NCBI GenBank assembly: GCA_019352875.1 | Contig: JAAAFW010000004.1 | Coordinates: 62,001-126,000, forward strand | DNA: 64,000 nucleotides | DNA from: Pedobacter cryoconitis | GTDB taxonomy: Bacteria; Bacteroidota; Bacteroidia; Sphingobacteriales; Sphingobacteriaceae | Direction of reading: 5' to 3' | Shown: piece after piece, positions 51,590-61,698 of the stretch | Layout: each line of letters begins with the position of its first letter | Position numbering within the stretch: the first letter of the stretch is position 1 | Program-made: the position numbers and the translations under genes | Notes under the pieces: model-generated | What the model was told of the DNA's origin: nothing | What the model saw: only the letters and a program-made list of their open reading frames with translations | Databases searched by the model: none

Positions 51590-54500
51590 ATGACTAAATT
51601 AATTACCGGATTTTTGACCTGTTGTATGCTGATTTTCTGCACCGGCACGGGTCTGTTTGCCCAGGGAAACCAGGCCATTATCATTGGAAAGGTGCTCGAT
51701 GAACACGCTAAGCCGCTTATTGGCGCCAGTGTCAAAGTTAAAAACGAATCTACTGGTTTCTCAACCGGAACAATGACTAATGAAAAAGGAGATTTTATTA
51801 TTAAGCAATTACCCCTTGGATCACCTTATTCTATTGCTGTAAACTATATTGGTTACGGTGAGCAGAAAAAAACCGGCTATGCGCTAAACCTTGGCGATCA
51901 GCTGGAAATAAATTTCAAGATGGAGGGCAATGCTACTGAAATGAAGGCAGTAGAAGTTGTCGCCAATTCATTGAAAAATACAGTTAAAACTCTGGGTTCT
52001 TCTACTCCGGTAACAGCGAAAGATATCGCGAAACTCCCGGTGAACGGAAGGAACTTCACGTCATTAATTGATCTTTCACCGTTGAGTAACGGAAGCAGTT
52101 TAGGAGGTCAGCTAGCCTCTTCGACGAATTACACAATTGACGGTATGACCTCAAGAGGTACGATTGCAGGTGGATCTACCGGAAGTGCATATTCCATTTC
52201 AATGGAAGCTATACGCGAATTTAAAGTCGTAACTAACGAGTATGACGTGACAAATGGCAGAGCAGGGGGAGGTACCATCAGTACAGTTACAAAATCAGGG
52301 ACTAATCAGTTGTCAGGAAGTGCTTTCACCTTTATGCGTAATGACTGGTTATCCAGCCCATATGATTTAAGAGGAAATAAAAGAACTCAGGATTTCTCTA
52401 CTTATCAATATGGATTTTCCCTGGGTGGGCCTATTATTAAAGATCGTGCTCATTTTTTTGTAGCATGGGATCACCAGGCTGATTCAAGACCTTTGAATAT
52501 TGCCAATATTCAGTCTTCTGCAGATGAAGCTGCTAATAAAGTTACGCAGGCAACGCTTGATAAATTTCTGGAAATCGGAAGATCTAAATATGGTGTTAGC
52601 AACAACCCCCAATTTGGTTCATTCGGTAAGAAGAAAGGTACTGATGCTTTATTTGCAAGGGTAGACTGGCAGCTTGATTCAAGGAACCTGTTGACTATCA
52701 GAGATAACTTTGTTCATGAAATGGATAATCAGTCTGAAGGAGACAACTCTGGTATAAATCTTTATGAAGTTTATATCAATCGCAAAAAAACAGATAACAG
52801 TTTAATGGCATCACTGCGTTCAGTATTGAGTCCTAAGTTGACTAATGAATTGAAAGTACAGCACTTTTTTGAGAATGTAGAAGTAATACCCAACTCAGAA
52901 TTGCCTTCAGCAAGTATACCGCGTGCAATTGTTGAGAATGTTGAATCCGTTGCAGGTGAAAATACCTATTTTAATTCCATTCAACTCGGCGGACAGCGTT
53001 TTGCGCCAGAGTGGTTCAAAAGTAACGTGGTACAGTTGGTCAACAACTTATATTATAACACAGAAAAAATCAATTTTACTTTTGGTGTCGACCTGATGTA
53101 TAATACTATGCATTCCCGTTATGGCAGTGAAATGAACGGTCGTTTCTATTTTACCGGGATGGATAACTTCAATAATCTTACCCCTTACCGCTATGCCAGG
53201 GAAATTAATATTGTAGATGATCCAAGTACCCGTGTCAATTCGCTCAGCTCAGGGTTATATGCACAGATGGAAACTAAACTTGCACCTGGCCTGGATATGA
53301 TGGCTGGTATCCGTCTGGATAATACGCAGTATTTGAACAAAGCAAACTTTAATCAGGTGGTTTATGATCGGTTAGGCATACGTACAGATAATAGTATCAA
53401 TACATTACAGTTCCAGCCCCGAGTTCAGTTTACCTGGGACATCAATGAGCAGAAAAAAGATATCATCCGTTTTGGTGGTGGTCTTTTCGGATCGAATCTC
53501 AACCCTTACTCGATGATCAATAATATGCTGTTTGATGGTTCAAGAGTTGCGTCCGTTGATATTCAGGGAGCACTGGTACCCACGCCGAATTTCCCGGGTT
53601 ACAGACTAGACCCGTCTACGGCACCAGGAACAGAATTATTTGATATCAAAGGTGTTGAGAAATTAATTACAATTAACACTAACAGTCCGGACGCGAAAGT
53701 TCCTAAAATTTATAAAACGAACTTCTCTTATAACCATTTTTTTAGTGACCGTTTAAGGGTTGGTATCAGCGGATATGCGTCCTGGGCGCGTAATAACTAT
53801 ATGTACATAGACCGCAACATGGTTGATAAACCTTATTTTACAATTGAGGCAGAGGCAAACAGAGGAGTTTATGTACCAGCATCCAGTATTAATACAAAGA
53901 ATGGAGCTACCAACTGGATCAATGGACGTAAAACCAACGAAGTCGGCCGTGTACTTGAGCTAGTGAGTGAAGGTAAGAAGAATCAGTATGCAGTTGTTGT
54001 AGATGGTACTTATCGCTACTTTAAAGATGGCCAGGTGTCATTCTCATACACCTGGAATGACTCAAAGGATAATACATCATATAATGGTAACGTGGCCAAT
54101 ACCGCAACCTTAGATCAAATGGTGGTAGATGACCCCCGCGACCTGAGTAAAATGAGCTACGCGAATAACCAGTTTCGTCATAAAGCGGTGTTCTACGGTA
54201 CAGCGCCAAGTGTATGGGGTGTAACTTTCGGTTTGCGTTTCTCCGGTATCTCAGGAACCAGGTATTCATTGGCAGTGAGTGGTAACGTAAATGGAGATTT
54301 CGTTTCTTCTAATGACCTTGCTTATGTTTATAATCCAGCTGATTCCAGAACACCAGAATACTTGCGTGCAGGAGTACAGGCAATTCTTGATAATCCGGAT
54401 GCAAAACAAAGTGTAAAAGATTATATCAATAACAATCTGGGTAAGGTGGCAGAACGTAACGGTGGTGTCAATGGTTTTTATGGCGTATTCGACATCCGTC

Positions 54501-54748
54501 TGGCGAAGCGTTTTAAAATAGAAAAAAGTCATGGACTGGAAGTTTCTGTAGATATTTTCAATTTCGCTAACCTGCTGAAGAAAGACTGGGGAGTAGGAAG
54601 CGATTTAGGTAAACAGAATTTATACTCTATTAAGAGTTTTGACGCCGCTAAAAAAGAATACGTATACAACGTAAACAAAGGAACGGGTGTCTCTAACTTA
54701 AATGGAAATCCATATCAAATCCAGTTAGGTTTGAGGTATGCATTCTAA
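51590..54748 (+). CDS. Oar-like TonB-dependent receptor
   Basis: A 1052-residue outer-membrane receptor. Signal peptide (cleaved after GLFAQ), a carboxypeptidase-regulatory-like domain (about residues 27-112: IIGKVLDEHAKPLIGASVKVKNESTGFSTGT), a plug (TPVTAKDIAKLPVNGRNFTSLIDLSP, TIDGMTSRG, GRAGGGTISTVTKSGTNQLSGSAF) and a barrel ending LGLRYAF. The plug pattern is that of the Oar family rather than SusC, so the substrate could be peptide, protein or small molecule. The secreted phosphodiesterase follows by 36 bases and is probably cotranscribed, suggesting a nucleotide or phosphate link. Confidence 0.9.
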   Translation: MTKLITGFLTCCMLIFCTGTGLFAQGNQAIIIGKVLDEHAKPLIGASVKVKNESTGFSTGTMTNEKGDFIIKQLPLGSPYSIAVNYIGYGEQKKTGYALNLGDQLEINFKMEGNATEMKAVEVVANSLKNTVKTLGSSTPVTAKDIAKLPVNGRNFTSLIDLSPLSNGSSLGGQLASSTNYTIDGMTSRGTIAGGSTGSAYSISMEAIREFKVVTNEYDVTNGRAGGGTISTVTKSGTNQLSGSAFTFMRNDWLSSPYDLRGNKRTQDFSTYQYGFSLGGPIIKDRAHFFVAWDHQADSRPLNIANIQSSADEAANKVTQATLDKFLEIGRSKYGVSNNPQFGSFGKKKGTDALFARVDWQLDSRNLLTIRDNFVHEMDNQSEGDNSGINLYEVYINRKKTDNSLMASLRSVLSPKLTNELKVQHFFENVEVIPNSELPSASIPRAIVENVESVAGENTYFNSIQLGGQRFAPEWFKSNVVQLVNNLYYNTEKINFTFGVDLMYNTMHSRYGSEMNGRFYFTGMDNFNNLTPYRYAREINIVDDPSTRVNSLSSGLYAQMETKLAPGLDMMAGIRLDNTQYLNKANFNQVVYDRLGIRTDNSINTLQFQPRVQFTWDINEQKKDIIRFGGGLFGSNLNPYSMINNMLFDGSRVASVDIQGALVPTPNFPGYRLDPSTAPGTELFDIKGVEKLITINTNSPDAKVPKIYKTNFSYNHFFSDRLRVGISGYASWARNNYMYIDRNMVDKPYFTIEAEANRGVYVPASSINTKNGATNWINGRKTNEVGRVLELVSEGKKNQYAVVVDGTYRYFKDGQVSFSYTWNDSKDNTSYNGNVANTATLDQMVVDDPRDLSKMSYANNQFRHKAVFYGTAPSVWGVTFGLRFSGISGTRYSLAVSGNVNGDFVSSNDLAYVYNPADSRTPEYLRAGVQAILDNPDAKQSVKDYINNNLGKVAERNGGVNGFYGVFDIRLAKRFKIEKSHGLEVSVDIFNFANLLKKDWGVGSDLGKQNLYSIKSFDAAKKEYVYNVNKGTGVSNLNGNPYQIQLGLRYAF

Positions 54749-54784
54749 GTCTAAAAACTTACTCTATATTAATTTCAGTATGTT

Positions 54785-56128
54785 ATGAAAAAGATATTCG
54801 TTTTTGCATTGGCTTTACTGAGTTATCGCGCAGTTAAAGCGCAAGATTCACATGTTATTCTGATCAGCGTCGACGGTCTGCGTCCGGAATTTTATAAAGA
54901 CGCATCCTGGTCGATGGTAAATCTTAGACAGGCTATGGAAGGTGGTGCGTATGCCGATGGCGTTACAGGGGTATTCCCCTCTGTAACCTATCCTTCGCAT
55001 ACGACAATGATTAGCGGGGTAAAGCCGATCAAACATGGGGTGTATTATAATACACCGTCAGAACCGCTCGGAGTGACCGGGAAATGGAACTGGTCTTACG
55101 AGAATATTAAGGTACCAACAATATTCAGTCTGGCAAAAGCAAAAGGCCTAAAGACAGCATCTATTTTCTGGCCGGTGTCGGTAGGGGGACCGGCAACCTA
55201 TAATATTCCCGAATACTGGTATTTGCCGGAAACCAAAGGTGGTGTCAGAAATATGATTAAAGCATTGCGCGAAAATGCAAGCCCTCAAGGATTTTATGAA
55301 GAGCTTGAACAAAATGCAGTAGGTAAACTCGATGAAGCTGATTTCGACGGAGACTATTTAAGTATCGATGAGAACCTGGCGAGAATGAGCAGTTATGTAA
55401 TCAGAAAATATAAACCGTCATTTCTGGCAGTACATCTGGTTGCAGTTGATCATTTCGAACATGAACAGGGTAGAGAAGGTCCTAAAGTCAGGGCAGCAGT
55501 AGCTGGTGCTGACAGCCGGATCAAAACTATTCTTGAAGCAATCGAGAAAGCTGGTATCAAGGATAATACAACTGTGATTGTTACTGGTGATCACGGCTTC
55601 GTGGATATACATACTTCAATCTCACCAAATACTTTGCTAACTGCAGCGGGTTTATATGACCCTGAGCACAAAGACAACTGGAAAGCTTATTTTCATGCTT
55701 CGGGCGGTTCTTCGTTTCTTCATCTGAAGAACAAAAATGATCAGAAAACACTGGATCAGGTTAAGCAGCTGTTGGGTAAACTTCCGGTAGCACAACGTAA
55801 TATGTTTGAAATAAAGGATAGAGCCACACTGGATGAAGTTGGTGCCGATCCAAATGCTGTACTTGCTCTTGCCCCAAAACAGGGTTTTACTTTCAGTAAC
55901 GATGCTATTGGTAGCCTGCTCCGCCCTGCATCCGGTGGTACTCATGGATTCTATCCTGATTTTAAAGAAATCCAGACAGGATTCGTAGTTTTTGGAAAGG
56001 GAATAAAAAAAGGCATAGTGATTCCTGAGATGGGGCTTACGGATATTGCACCCCTGATTTCGAATTTACTTCAGCTTGATTTGCGTGACGCAGAGGGAAG
56101 TCTTTTTCCAGGTCTGCTGATCAAATAG
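54785..56128 (+). CDS. Secreted type I phosphodiesterase / nucleotide pyrophosphatase
   Basis: A 447-residue alkaline-phosphatase-superfamily enzyme with a signal peptide (cleaved near AVKAQ). Metal and catalytic residues: HVILISVDGLRPE (Asp), FPSVTYPSHTTMISG (nucleophilic Thr), HLVAVDHFEHEQG (Asp, His), VIVTGDHGF (Asp, His) and GGTHGFYPD (His). It matches ectonucleotide pyrophosphatase/phosphodiesterase enzymes that split phosphodiesters and nucleotide pyrophosphates in the periplasm. It ends with LLIK near a bidirectional terminator. Link to the upstream receptor is inference from spacing. Confidence 0.92.
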   Translation: MKKIFVFALALLSYRAVKAQDSHVILISVDGLRPEFYKDASWSMVNLRQAMEGGAYADGVTGVFPSVTYPSHTTMISGVKPIKHGVYYNTPSEPLGVTGKWNWSYENIKVPTIFSLAKAKGLKTASIFWPVSVGGPATYNIPEYWYLPETKGGVRNMIKALRENASPQGFYEELEQNAVGKLDEADFDGDYLSIDENLARMSSYVIRKYKPSFLAVHLVAVDHFEHEQGREGPKVRAAVAGADSRIKTILEAIEKAGIKDNTTVIVTGDHGFVDIHTSISPNTLLTAAGLYDPEHKDNWKAYFHASGGSSFLHLKNKNDQKTLDQVKQLLGKLPVAQRNMFEIKDRATLDEVGADPNAVLALAPKQGFTFSNDAIGSLLRPASGGTHGFYPDFKEIQTGFVVFGKGIKKGIVIPEMGLTDIAPLISNLLQLDLRDAEGSLFPGLLIK

Positions 56129-56165
56129 AAGCTTCACAGCCTGAAATAAACCGGTGTGATTTAAT

Positions 56166-56202
56166 AAAAAAGCCCCGCATCTTTTTGATGCGGGGCTTTT
56201 TT
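56166..56202. terminator. Bidirectional terminator between phosphodiesterase and folD
   Basis: Arms AAAAAAGCCCCGCATC (56166..56181) and its exact complement (56187..56202) with a five-T loop. A and T runs on both sides let it act on the convergent genes. Confidence 0.93.
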
Positions 56203-56218
56203 ATATTGAAAAATCAGT

Positions 56219-57100
56219 CTATTGGTAGATTTCTTTTCTTGCCGAAGCCAGTGTGTTTTTTAATAGTCCAACGATGGTCATTAAACCTACGCCACCCGGT
56301 ACTGGTGTAATCCAGGATGCTTTTGGAGCTACGTTTTCAAAGTCAACATCACCGTATAATTTGAAGCCTGATTTGGTCGTTTCAGAAGTTTCTCTGTTAA
56401 TACCTACATCGATAATGATGGCACCTGGTTTAACCATATCTGCAGTAACAAAATTCTTTCTGCCAATTGCTGCGATAATGATATCTCCCTGCAAGGCGAT
56501 TTCTTTTAGATTAGTAGTTTTACTGTGTGTCAGCGTAACGGTACAATTGCCTGGATTTGCGTTTCTGGCCATCAGTATACTCATCGGGCTGCCAACTATA
56601 TTGCTGCGTCCTACAACTACGCAATGTTTTCCTGCAGTATCAATTCCATAAGCTTGTAACAATAACAGGATACCATAAGGGGTTGCCGGAATAAAGCATG
56701 GAAGATTACGCATCATACGCCCCAGGTTAACCGGGTGAAAACCATCTACATCTTTTCTATAATCAATAGCAGCAGTTACTTTTTCTGGGTCGATATGCGC
56801 TGGAAGTGGTAACTGAACTATTAATCCGTCTATAGACTCATCCTGATTAATTTCTTCTACTTTCGCCAGTAATTCGGCTTCAGTAACTGTGTTATCAAAA
56901 CGAACCAGAGAAGATTTAAAACCAACTTTGGCACAATTCTTCATTTTACTGGCTACATATGTCTCACTGCCACCATCATTACCAACCAGAATTGCCATCA
57001 AATGCGGCTGTCTGCCAGTGCTTTCAAGAAATTCAGCTGCTTCTACTGCTATTTCCTCTTTAATCTTTTCCGATGCGAATTTTCCGTCCAGTAACTGCAT
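56219..57100 (-). CDS. folD: Methylenetetrahydrofolate dehydrogenase/cyclohydrolase
   Basis: A 293-residue bifunctional enzyme converting methylene-THF to formyl-THF via methenyl-THF. Signatures: [16 protein letters not shown] (catalytic Tyr-x3-Lys), [34 protein letters not shown] for NADP and [14 protein letters not shown] near the end. Lies after a gap of 29 bases from lepA; likely but not certainly the same transcript. The end is terminated by the bidirectional hairpin. Confidence 0.97.
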   Translation of the reverse strand: MQLLDGKFASEKIKEEIAVEAAEFLESTGRQPHLMAILVGNDGGSETYVASKMKNCAKVGFKSSLVRFDNTVTEAELLAKVEEINQDESIDGLIVQLPLPAHIDPEKVTAAIDYRKDVDGFHPVNLGRMMRNLPCFIPATPYGILLLLQAYGIDTAGKHCVVVGRSNIVGSPMSILMARNANPGNCTVTLTHSKTTNLKEIALQGDIIIAAIGRKNFVTADMVKPGAIIIDVGINRETSETTKSGFKLYGDVDFENVAPKASWITPVPGGVGLMTIVGLLKNTLASARKEIYQ

Positions 57101-57129
57101 ATCTAAGCTTTAATATATTTTTTGAAAAA

Positions 57130-58917
57130 TTAATCTAATTTAAGTACTGCCATGAATGCAGTTTGCGGGATTTCTACATTACCTACCTGACGCATACGTT
57201 TTTTACCTTTTTTCTGTTTTTCGAGTAATTTACGTTTACGTGAAATATCACCACCATAACATTTAGCCGTTACATCTTTACGCAGAGCTTTAACAGTCTC
57301 GCGAGCAATGATTTTTGCACCAATTGAGGCCTGAATAATTATCTCAAACTGTTGGCGGGGAATCAATTCTCTTAATTTCTCGCAGATTCTTTTACCGAAA
57401 TCATAAGAATTACTACGGTGAATTAAGGAAGAAAGTGCATCTACAGGTTCAGCGTTTAACAGAATGTCCAGTCTGACTAAATCAGATTTACGGTAACCAA
57501 TCTGATGGTAATCAAAAGATGCGTAACCTTTAGATATCGTTTTTAACCTGTCGTAGAAATCGAATACAATTTCTCCCATAGGAATTTCAAACACCAGTTC
57601 CACGCGATCGGAAGTAAGATAACTCTGGTTTACGATAATACCTCTTTTCTGAATACAAAGAGACATTACAGGGCCTACAAATTCAGACTTGGTAATGATG
57701 TTTGCTTTGATATAAGGTTCTTCTACATACTCCAGTTTACTTGGATCCGGCAGGTCAGAAGGGTTATTAACTACGATCAGCTCATTTTTGGTGGTCATAG
57801 CCTGGTAAGATACGTTGGGTACAGTAGTAATTACTGTCATATCAAACTCGCGCTCGAGACGCTCCTGGATAATTTCCATGTGCAGCATTCCAAGGAAACC
57901 GCAACGGAAACCAAAACCCAGTGCTGCTGAAGATTCCGGTTCAAATACTATCGAAGCATCATTTAGCTGCAGTTTGTGCATCGCTTCTCTGAGTTCTTCG
58001 AATTCGTCGGTATCTACTGGGTAAATACCTGCAAACACCATTGGTTTAACCTCTTCAAAACCTTTGATAGGTTCTGAGCTTGGACGATCTTTATGGGTAA
58101 TAGTATCTCCGACTTTTACTTCACGGGCTTCTTTAATACCCGAGATGATATAGCCTACGTCACCGGTTTTGATAACGTCTTTAGGAGTTTGCTTTAATTT
58201 AAGTGTACCTACTTCCTCTGCAATATATTCTTTTGCAGTTGCCACAAACTTAACTTTATCACCTTTACGGATTTCACCGTTCAGTACTTTAAAATAAGCA
58301 ACAATACCGCGGAATGAATTAAACTGCGAATCAAAAATAAGGGCCTGTAGTTCTCCTTCAGGATTTCCTTTTGGTGCAGGAACCCTTGCCACAATTGCTT
58401 TCAAAATATCATGAACACCCTGACCTGTCTTACCAGATGCAGGTATGATATCTTCACGTTTACAGCCAATCAGTTCAATAATCTGGTCTTTAACTTCCTC
58501 CGGCATTGCGCCTGGTAAGTCCATTTTGTTCAGGATCGGAATAATTTCCAGATCGTGTTCTAATGCCAGATAAAGATTTGAAATAGTTTGCGCCTGAATA
58601 CCTTGAGAAGCGTCGACGATCAACAATGCACCTTCACAGGCAGCAATTGAACGGGAAACTTCATATGAGAAATCGACGTGTCCCGGTGTGTCAATCAGGT
58701 TTAGAATATAAGGCTGACCATCTTCCACATAGTCCATTTGGATAGCGTGACTTTTGATCGTTATGCCTCTTTCTCTCTCTAAATCCATATCATCCAGTAA
58801 CTGGGCCTGTGATTCCCGCTGGGTGATAGTGTTAGTATATTCTAATAAACGGTCGGCCAAAGTGCTCTTACCGTGGTCAATATGTGCAATTATGCAGAAA
58901 TTACGTATGTGCTTCAT
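57130..58917 (-). CDS. lepA: Elongation factor 4 (back-translocase LepA)
   Basis: A 595-residue translational GTPase. G1 is [16 protein letters not shown]2 RGITI, G3 DTPGHVDFS and G4 NKMDLP. Domains II, III and V are followed by the LepA-specific C-terminal region with [43 protein letters not shown]. Full family length. A TATATTTG -7 box lies eight bases before the ATG, just after the end of cutC. Confidence 0.98.
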   Translation of the reverse strand: MKHIRNFCIIAHIDHGKSTLADRLLEYTNTITQRESQAQLLDDMDLERERGITIKSHAIQMDYVEDGQPYILNLIDTPGHVDFSYEVSRSIAACEGALLIVDASQGIQAQTISNLYLALEHDLEIIPILNKMDLPGAMPEEVKDQIIELIGCKREDIIPASGKTGQGVHDILKAIVARVPAPKGNPEGELQALIFDSQFNSFRGIVAYFKVLNGEIRKGDKVKFVATAKEYIAEEVGTLKLKQTPKDVIKTGDVGYIISGIKEAREVKVGDTITHKDRPSSEPIKGFEEVKPMVFAGIYPVDTDEFEELREAMHKLQLNDASIVFEPESSAALGFGFRCGFLGMLHMEIIQERLEREFDMTVITTVPNVSYQAMTTKNELIVVNNPSDLPDPSKLEYVEEPYIKANIITKSEFVGPVMSLCIQKRGIIVNQSYLTSDRVELVFEIPMGEIVFDFYDRLKTISKGYASFDYHQIGYRKSDLVRLDILLNAEPVDALSSLIHRSNSYDFGKRICEKLRELIPRQQFEIIIQASIGAKIIARETVKALRKDVTAKCYGGDISRKRKLLEKQKKGKKRMRQVGNVEIPQTAFMAVLKLD

Positions 58918-58925
58918 CAGTGCCG

Positions 58926-58933
58926 CAAATATA
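58926..58933 (-). promoter_or_regulatory. -7 box TATATTTG of lepA
   Basis: Exact TAnnTTTG on the minus strand, eight bases before the lepA ATG, in the 30-base gap after cutC. Transcription start would be very near the ATG. Confidence 0.5.
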
Positions 58934-58947
58934 GAATATTAGCTTGA

Positions 58948-59700
58948 TTATTTCGTATGGTTTGCCAGTTCAAGTAATTTTTTGACTAGCCCGGGGTCGG
59001 TCATAGATCCGCTGTATTCATCTGCAGGACCTCCCATTTGGAGTGCAGTATTTCTGAACTGCATCTGACTGACAGTGTTTCTGCGTGCGGAAGCGTGGAA
59101 TTCAGTTGCACCCGTTTTTTGAATTATTCCCCCGATATTGTCCAGGTTAATACCAGCCCCGGGCATGATGGAAATACGGCCTGCGGCCTGTGTATTCAGT
59201 ATTTTAAGTTGATCTGAACCATCATCCGCCGAAGCTTTGCCCCCGGAAGTTAACACGCGAACAAAACCTAGTTCTATTAAATCTTCCAGTGCTTGCACCA
59301 TGTCCTTTGTCATATCAAATGCCCTGTGAAATGCCACTTTCATAGGGCCCGCCAGGTCAATCAATTCTGCGCAACGTTTTTTATCGACATCGCCCTTTGC
59401 CGTAAGTATTCCAGTTACAATACCCTCACACTTTAAATCTCTGCAGCTGATTATGTCGGCCTTCATGATTTCAAATTCCAGTTCTGAATAAAGAAAGTCA
59501 CCACCTCTGGGCCGGATAATAGGGTATACCTCTATATCAAGATGCTTTTTTGCAGCTGCAATTTCGCCGTGTGATGGTGTCGTACCTCCCTCAGTCAGAC
59601 TTGCACAGAGTTCCACACGGATTGCCCCACCTTGTTGTGCCATCAGCGCAGAGTGTACGCTGTTTGCACAAACTTCCATTTGTACATTCCTGTTTTCCAT
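58948..59700 (-). CDS. cutC: CutC family protein
   Basis: A 250-residue TIM-barrel-like protein with the CutC core: ANSVHSALMAQQGGAIRVELCASLTEGGTTPSHGEI, IIRPRGGDFLYS, VAFHRAFDM and VLTSGGKASADDG. It has long been tied to copper homeostasis, but direct biochemical activity is uncertain; a hydrolase-like role has been suggested for the family. The next gene upstream, an asparaginase-type hydrolase, is nine bases away and likely cotranscribed. Confidence 0.92.
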   Translation of the reverse strand: MENRNVQMEVCANSVHSALMAQQGGAIRVELCASLTEGGTTPSHGEIAAAKKHLDIEVYPIIRPRGGDFLYSELEFEIMKADIISCRDLKCEGIVTGILTAKGDVDKKRCAELIDLAGPMKVAFHRAFDMTKDMVQALEDLIELGFVRVLTSGGKASADDGSDQLKILNTQAAGRISIMPGAGINLDNIGGIIQKTGATEFHASARRNTVSQMQFRNTALQMGGPADEYSGSMTDPGLVKKLLELANHTK

Positions 59701-59709
59701 AATATCGGT

Positions 59710-60744
59710 TTAGTAATAACTTTTCCCTGGAATCAATATATCCTGTTTTTCCCGGTTGCATACGGCAAAGCTGAATCCCTTTTGGATAGCATAGGCCCCA
59801 TATTCCCCTTTTTTGTTGAGCGCCAGAAACCCAACTTGTATTTCTTTGGCAGTCTGAGGTTTCTTTTTAATGATACGCATGACTGCTTCTTTACAGGCTT
59901 CTTCCGGCGGATAACCCTGGCGCATGAGTTCTACCACGAGGAAACTTCCTACATTCCGTATGACTTCTTCGCCAACGCCCGTTGAAGTTGCTCCACCGAT
60001 TTCGTTATCTACGAAAAGGCCGGCACCAATAATAGGGCTGTCACCAATACGACCATGTAATTTATAAGCCATTCCACTTGTGGTACAAGCCCCCGATAAA
60101 TTGCCTTTTGCATCCAGCGCAAGCATACCGATGGTATCGTGATTATATTGGTTGCCCGGTAACCGCTGAGGTGCGGCTTTGTCGTACGACTTATTTTCAA
60201 TATTCATAACGGGGCTGTACTTCGCTGTAACGAGCCACTCTTTCCATGCTTTTTCTGCTTCCGGAGTTAACAGATTAACTTTTTCAAAGCCATTTTCCAG
60301 TGCAAATTGTAAAGCTCCATCTCCCGCCAGCATTACATGTGGCGTGTTTTCCATTACTTTTCTGGCAACCGAAATCGGGTGCATGATGTGTTCCAGTGCA
60401 GCAACTGAACCGCAGTTTCCGGATTCATCCATGATGCAGGCATCCAATGTGACTCTCCCGTCACGGTCCGGTAGGCCGCCATAACCTACGGTTTGATTTT
60501 TCACGTCTGCTTCGGGTACCCATACGCCCTGCTCCACAGCGTCCAGAGCGCGTCCGCCAGTTGAAAGCACCTTCCATGCGGCTTGATTGGCAGCAATACC
60601 AAAATCCCAGGTGGAAATAACGATAGGAAGGCTAGCTATAGGAGTGGAGTTGTTCGGCAAAAGAGCTGCCGCGGCACTGTTTTTCACGCCCAGCATGGCG
60701 GAGGTGAAGGCCGTATACTGCAAAAATTTTCTTCGGTTAAGCAT
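59710..60744 (-). CDS. Tat-exported N4-glycosyl-asparaginase-like Ntn hydrolase
   Basis: A 344-residue Ntn hydrolase of the isoaspartyl-peptidase/aspartylglucosaminidase family. The twin-arginine signal is MLNRRKFLQYTAFTSAML. The autocleavage site is at HDTIGMLALD, with the Thr exposed as nucleophile; DSPIIGAGLFVDNEIGGATSTGVGEEVIR is the substrate pocket. Known relatives cleave GlcNAc-Asn linkages or isoaspartyl bonds. I chose the Met at 60744 because the Tat motif starts there; the longer frame adds seven residues. Adjacent to cutC with a nine-base gap. Confidence 0.9.
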   Translation of the reverse strand: MLNRRKFLQYTAFTSAMLGVKNSAAAALLPNNSTPIASLPIVISTWDFGIAANQAAWKVLSTGGRALDAVEQGVWVPEADVKNQTVGYGGLPDRDGRVTLDACIMDESGNCGSVAALEHIMHPISVARKVMENTPHVMLAGDGALQFALENGFEKVNLLTPEAEKAWKEWLVTAKYSPVMNIENKSYDKAAPQRLPGNQYNHDTIGMLALDAKGNLSGACTTSGMAYKLHGRIGDSPIIGAGLFVDNEIGGATSTGVGEEVIRNVGSFLVVELMRQGYPPEEACKEAVMRIIKKKPQTAKEIQVGFLALNKKGEYGAYAIQKGFSFAVCNREKQDILIPGKSYY

Positions 60745-60799
60745 AGTTTTGTTTAGAAGAAGCAAAATGCAAATTTTTTATGATGCTGAGTGCAGGAAC

Positions 60800-60826
60800 A
60801 AAAAAAATCCGGATGTTGTCCGGATT
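60800..60826 (-). terminator. Terminator of the nitrilase gene
   Basis: On the minus strand the stem AATCCGGA/TCCGGATT (60819..60826 and 60806..60813) with a five-base loop is followed by eight T (60800..60807 read on the complement). It ends the aminotransferase-nitrilase row. Confidence 0.82.
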
Positions 60827-60853
60827 CAGTGCAATAATATGAAATTACGATTT

Positions 60854-61660
60854 TTAACTTAAGCTGAAATTATCACCATCTTTTAAAAACGGGAAGCTCT
60901 TGCGTACTTTTATGAGTTCTTCGTAACTGATGCCGAAAGTGTAAAGATCTTCATCCTCCGGTTTATAGTAAATAGTGTTTCCATAAGCTTCGATACACAT
61001 AGAGTGCCCACTGTGGTAGACCTCGTTGCCATCGTGGCCAACTCTATTCACCGCGACCACGTAACTTTGATTCTCAATGGCTCTTGCCGGTATCAGAGTT
61101 TTCCAATGTGCAATACGTTTGTCGGGCCAGCTGGCGATAATGAGCAATATATCATAGGCTTCATCTTTTTTGTTCCGGAGAAATACAGGGAACCGCAGGT
61201 CATAACAAATGGCCAGTCTTATTTTCCAGCCTTTGAGTTCAACAGTAACTTGTTTTGTACCTGCAGTATAGGTTTTGTCTTCTTCTCCCATACCGAACAG
61301 ATGTTGTTTGTCATAATGCTCATGTGTTCCGTCAGGAAGCATCCAGATCATTCGGTTGTAGAAGTTATTGTTTTCTTGGATAATCAAGCTTCCAGTAATA
61401 ACACAGTCGTATTTTTTAGCAGCTTCAGCCATCCAGCGCATTGTTTTACCACCCATTTCTTCGGCCAGGGCAGATGCGTTCATGCTAAATCCTGTATTAA
61501 ACATCTCTGGCAATACAATCAGATCCGTCTTTTCCTTAACCCCCATAGAGAGGCGCAGTCCTATATTCTGTAGGTTTTTATCAATATTTTCCCAGAATAG
61601 ATAAGCCTGAAATATGGTGATCTTTAAATTATTGATGCTTAGATATTTTGGACTTTCCAT
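60854..61660 (-). CDS. Nitrilase-family omega-amidase (YafV-like)
   Basis: A 268-residue carbon-nitrogen hydrolase with the Glu-Lys-Cys triad: LPEMFNTGF (Glu), HYDKQHLFGMGEE (Lys), LAICYDLRFPVF (Cys). The Glu after the Lys loop (GMGEE) and the MFNTGFSM loop match YafV-type omega-amidases, which hydrolyse 2-oxoglutaramate and 2-oxosuccinamate. The aminotransferase gene upstream by 38 bases fits the paired pathway in which glutamine is the amino donor. The exact substrate is inference. Confidence 0.88.
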   Translation of the reverse strand: MESPKYLSINNLKITIFQAYLFWENIDKNLQNIGLRLSMGVKEKTDLIVLPEMFNTGFSMNASALAEEMGGKTMRWMAEAAKKYDCVITGSLIIQENNNFYNRMIWMLPDGTHEHYDKQHLFGMGEEDKTYTAGTKQVTVELKGWKIRLAICYDLRFPVFLRNKKDEAYDILLIIASWPDKRIAHWKTLIPARAIENQSYVVAVNRVGHDGNEVYHSGHSMCIEAYGNTIYYKPEDEDLYTFGISYEELIKVRKSFPFLKDGDNFSLS

Positions 61661-61698
61661 AGGATGATCAAATAGGTGCTCTTTATGTCGGAGCCAGT

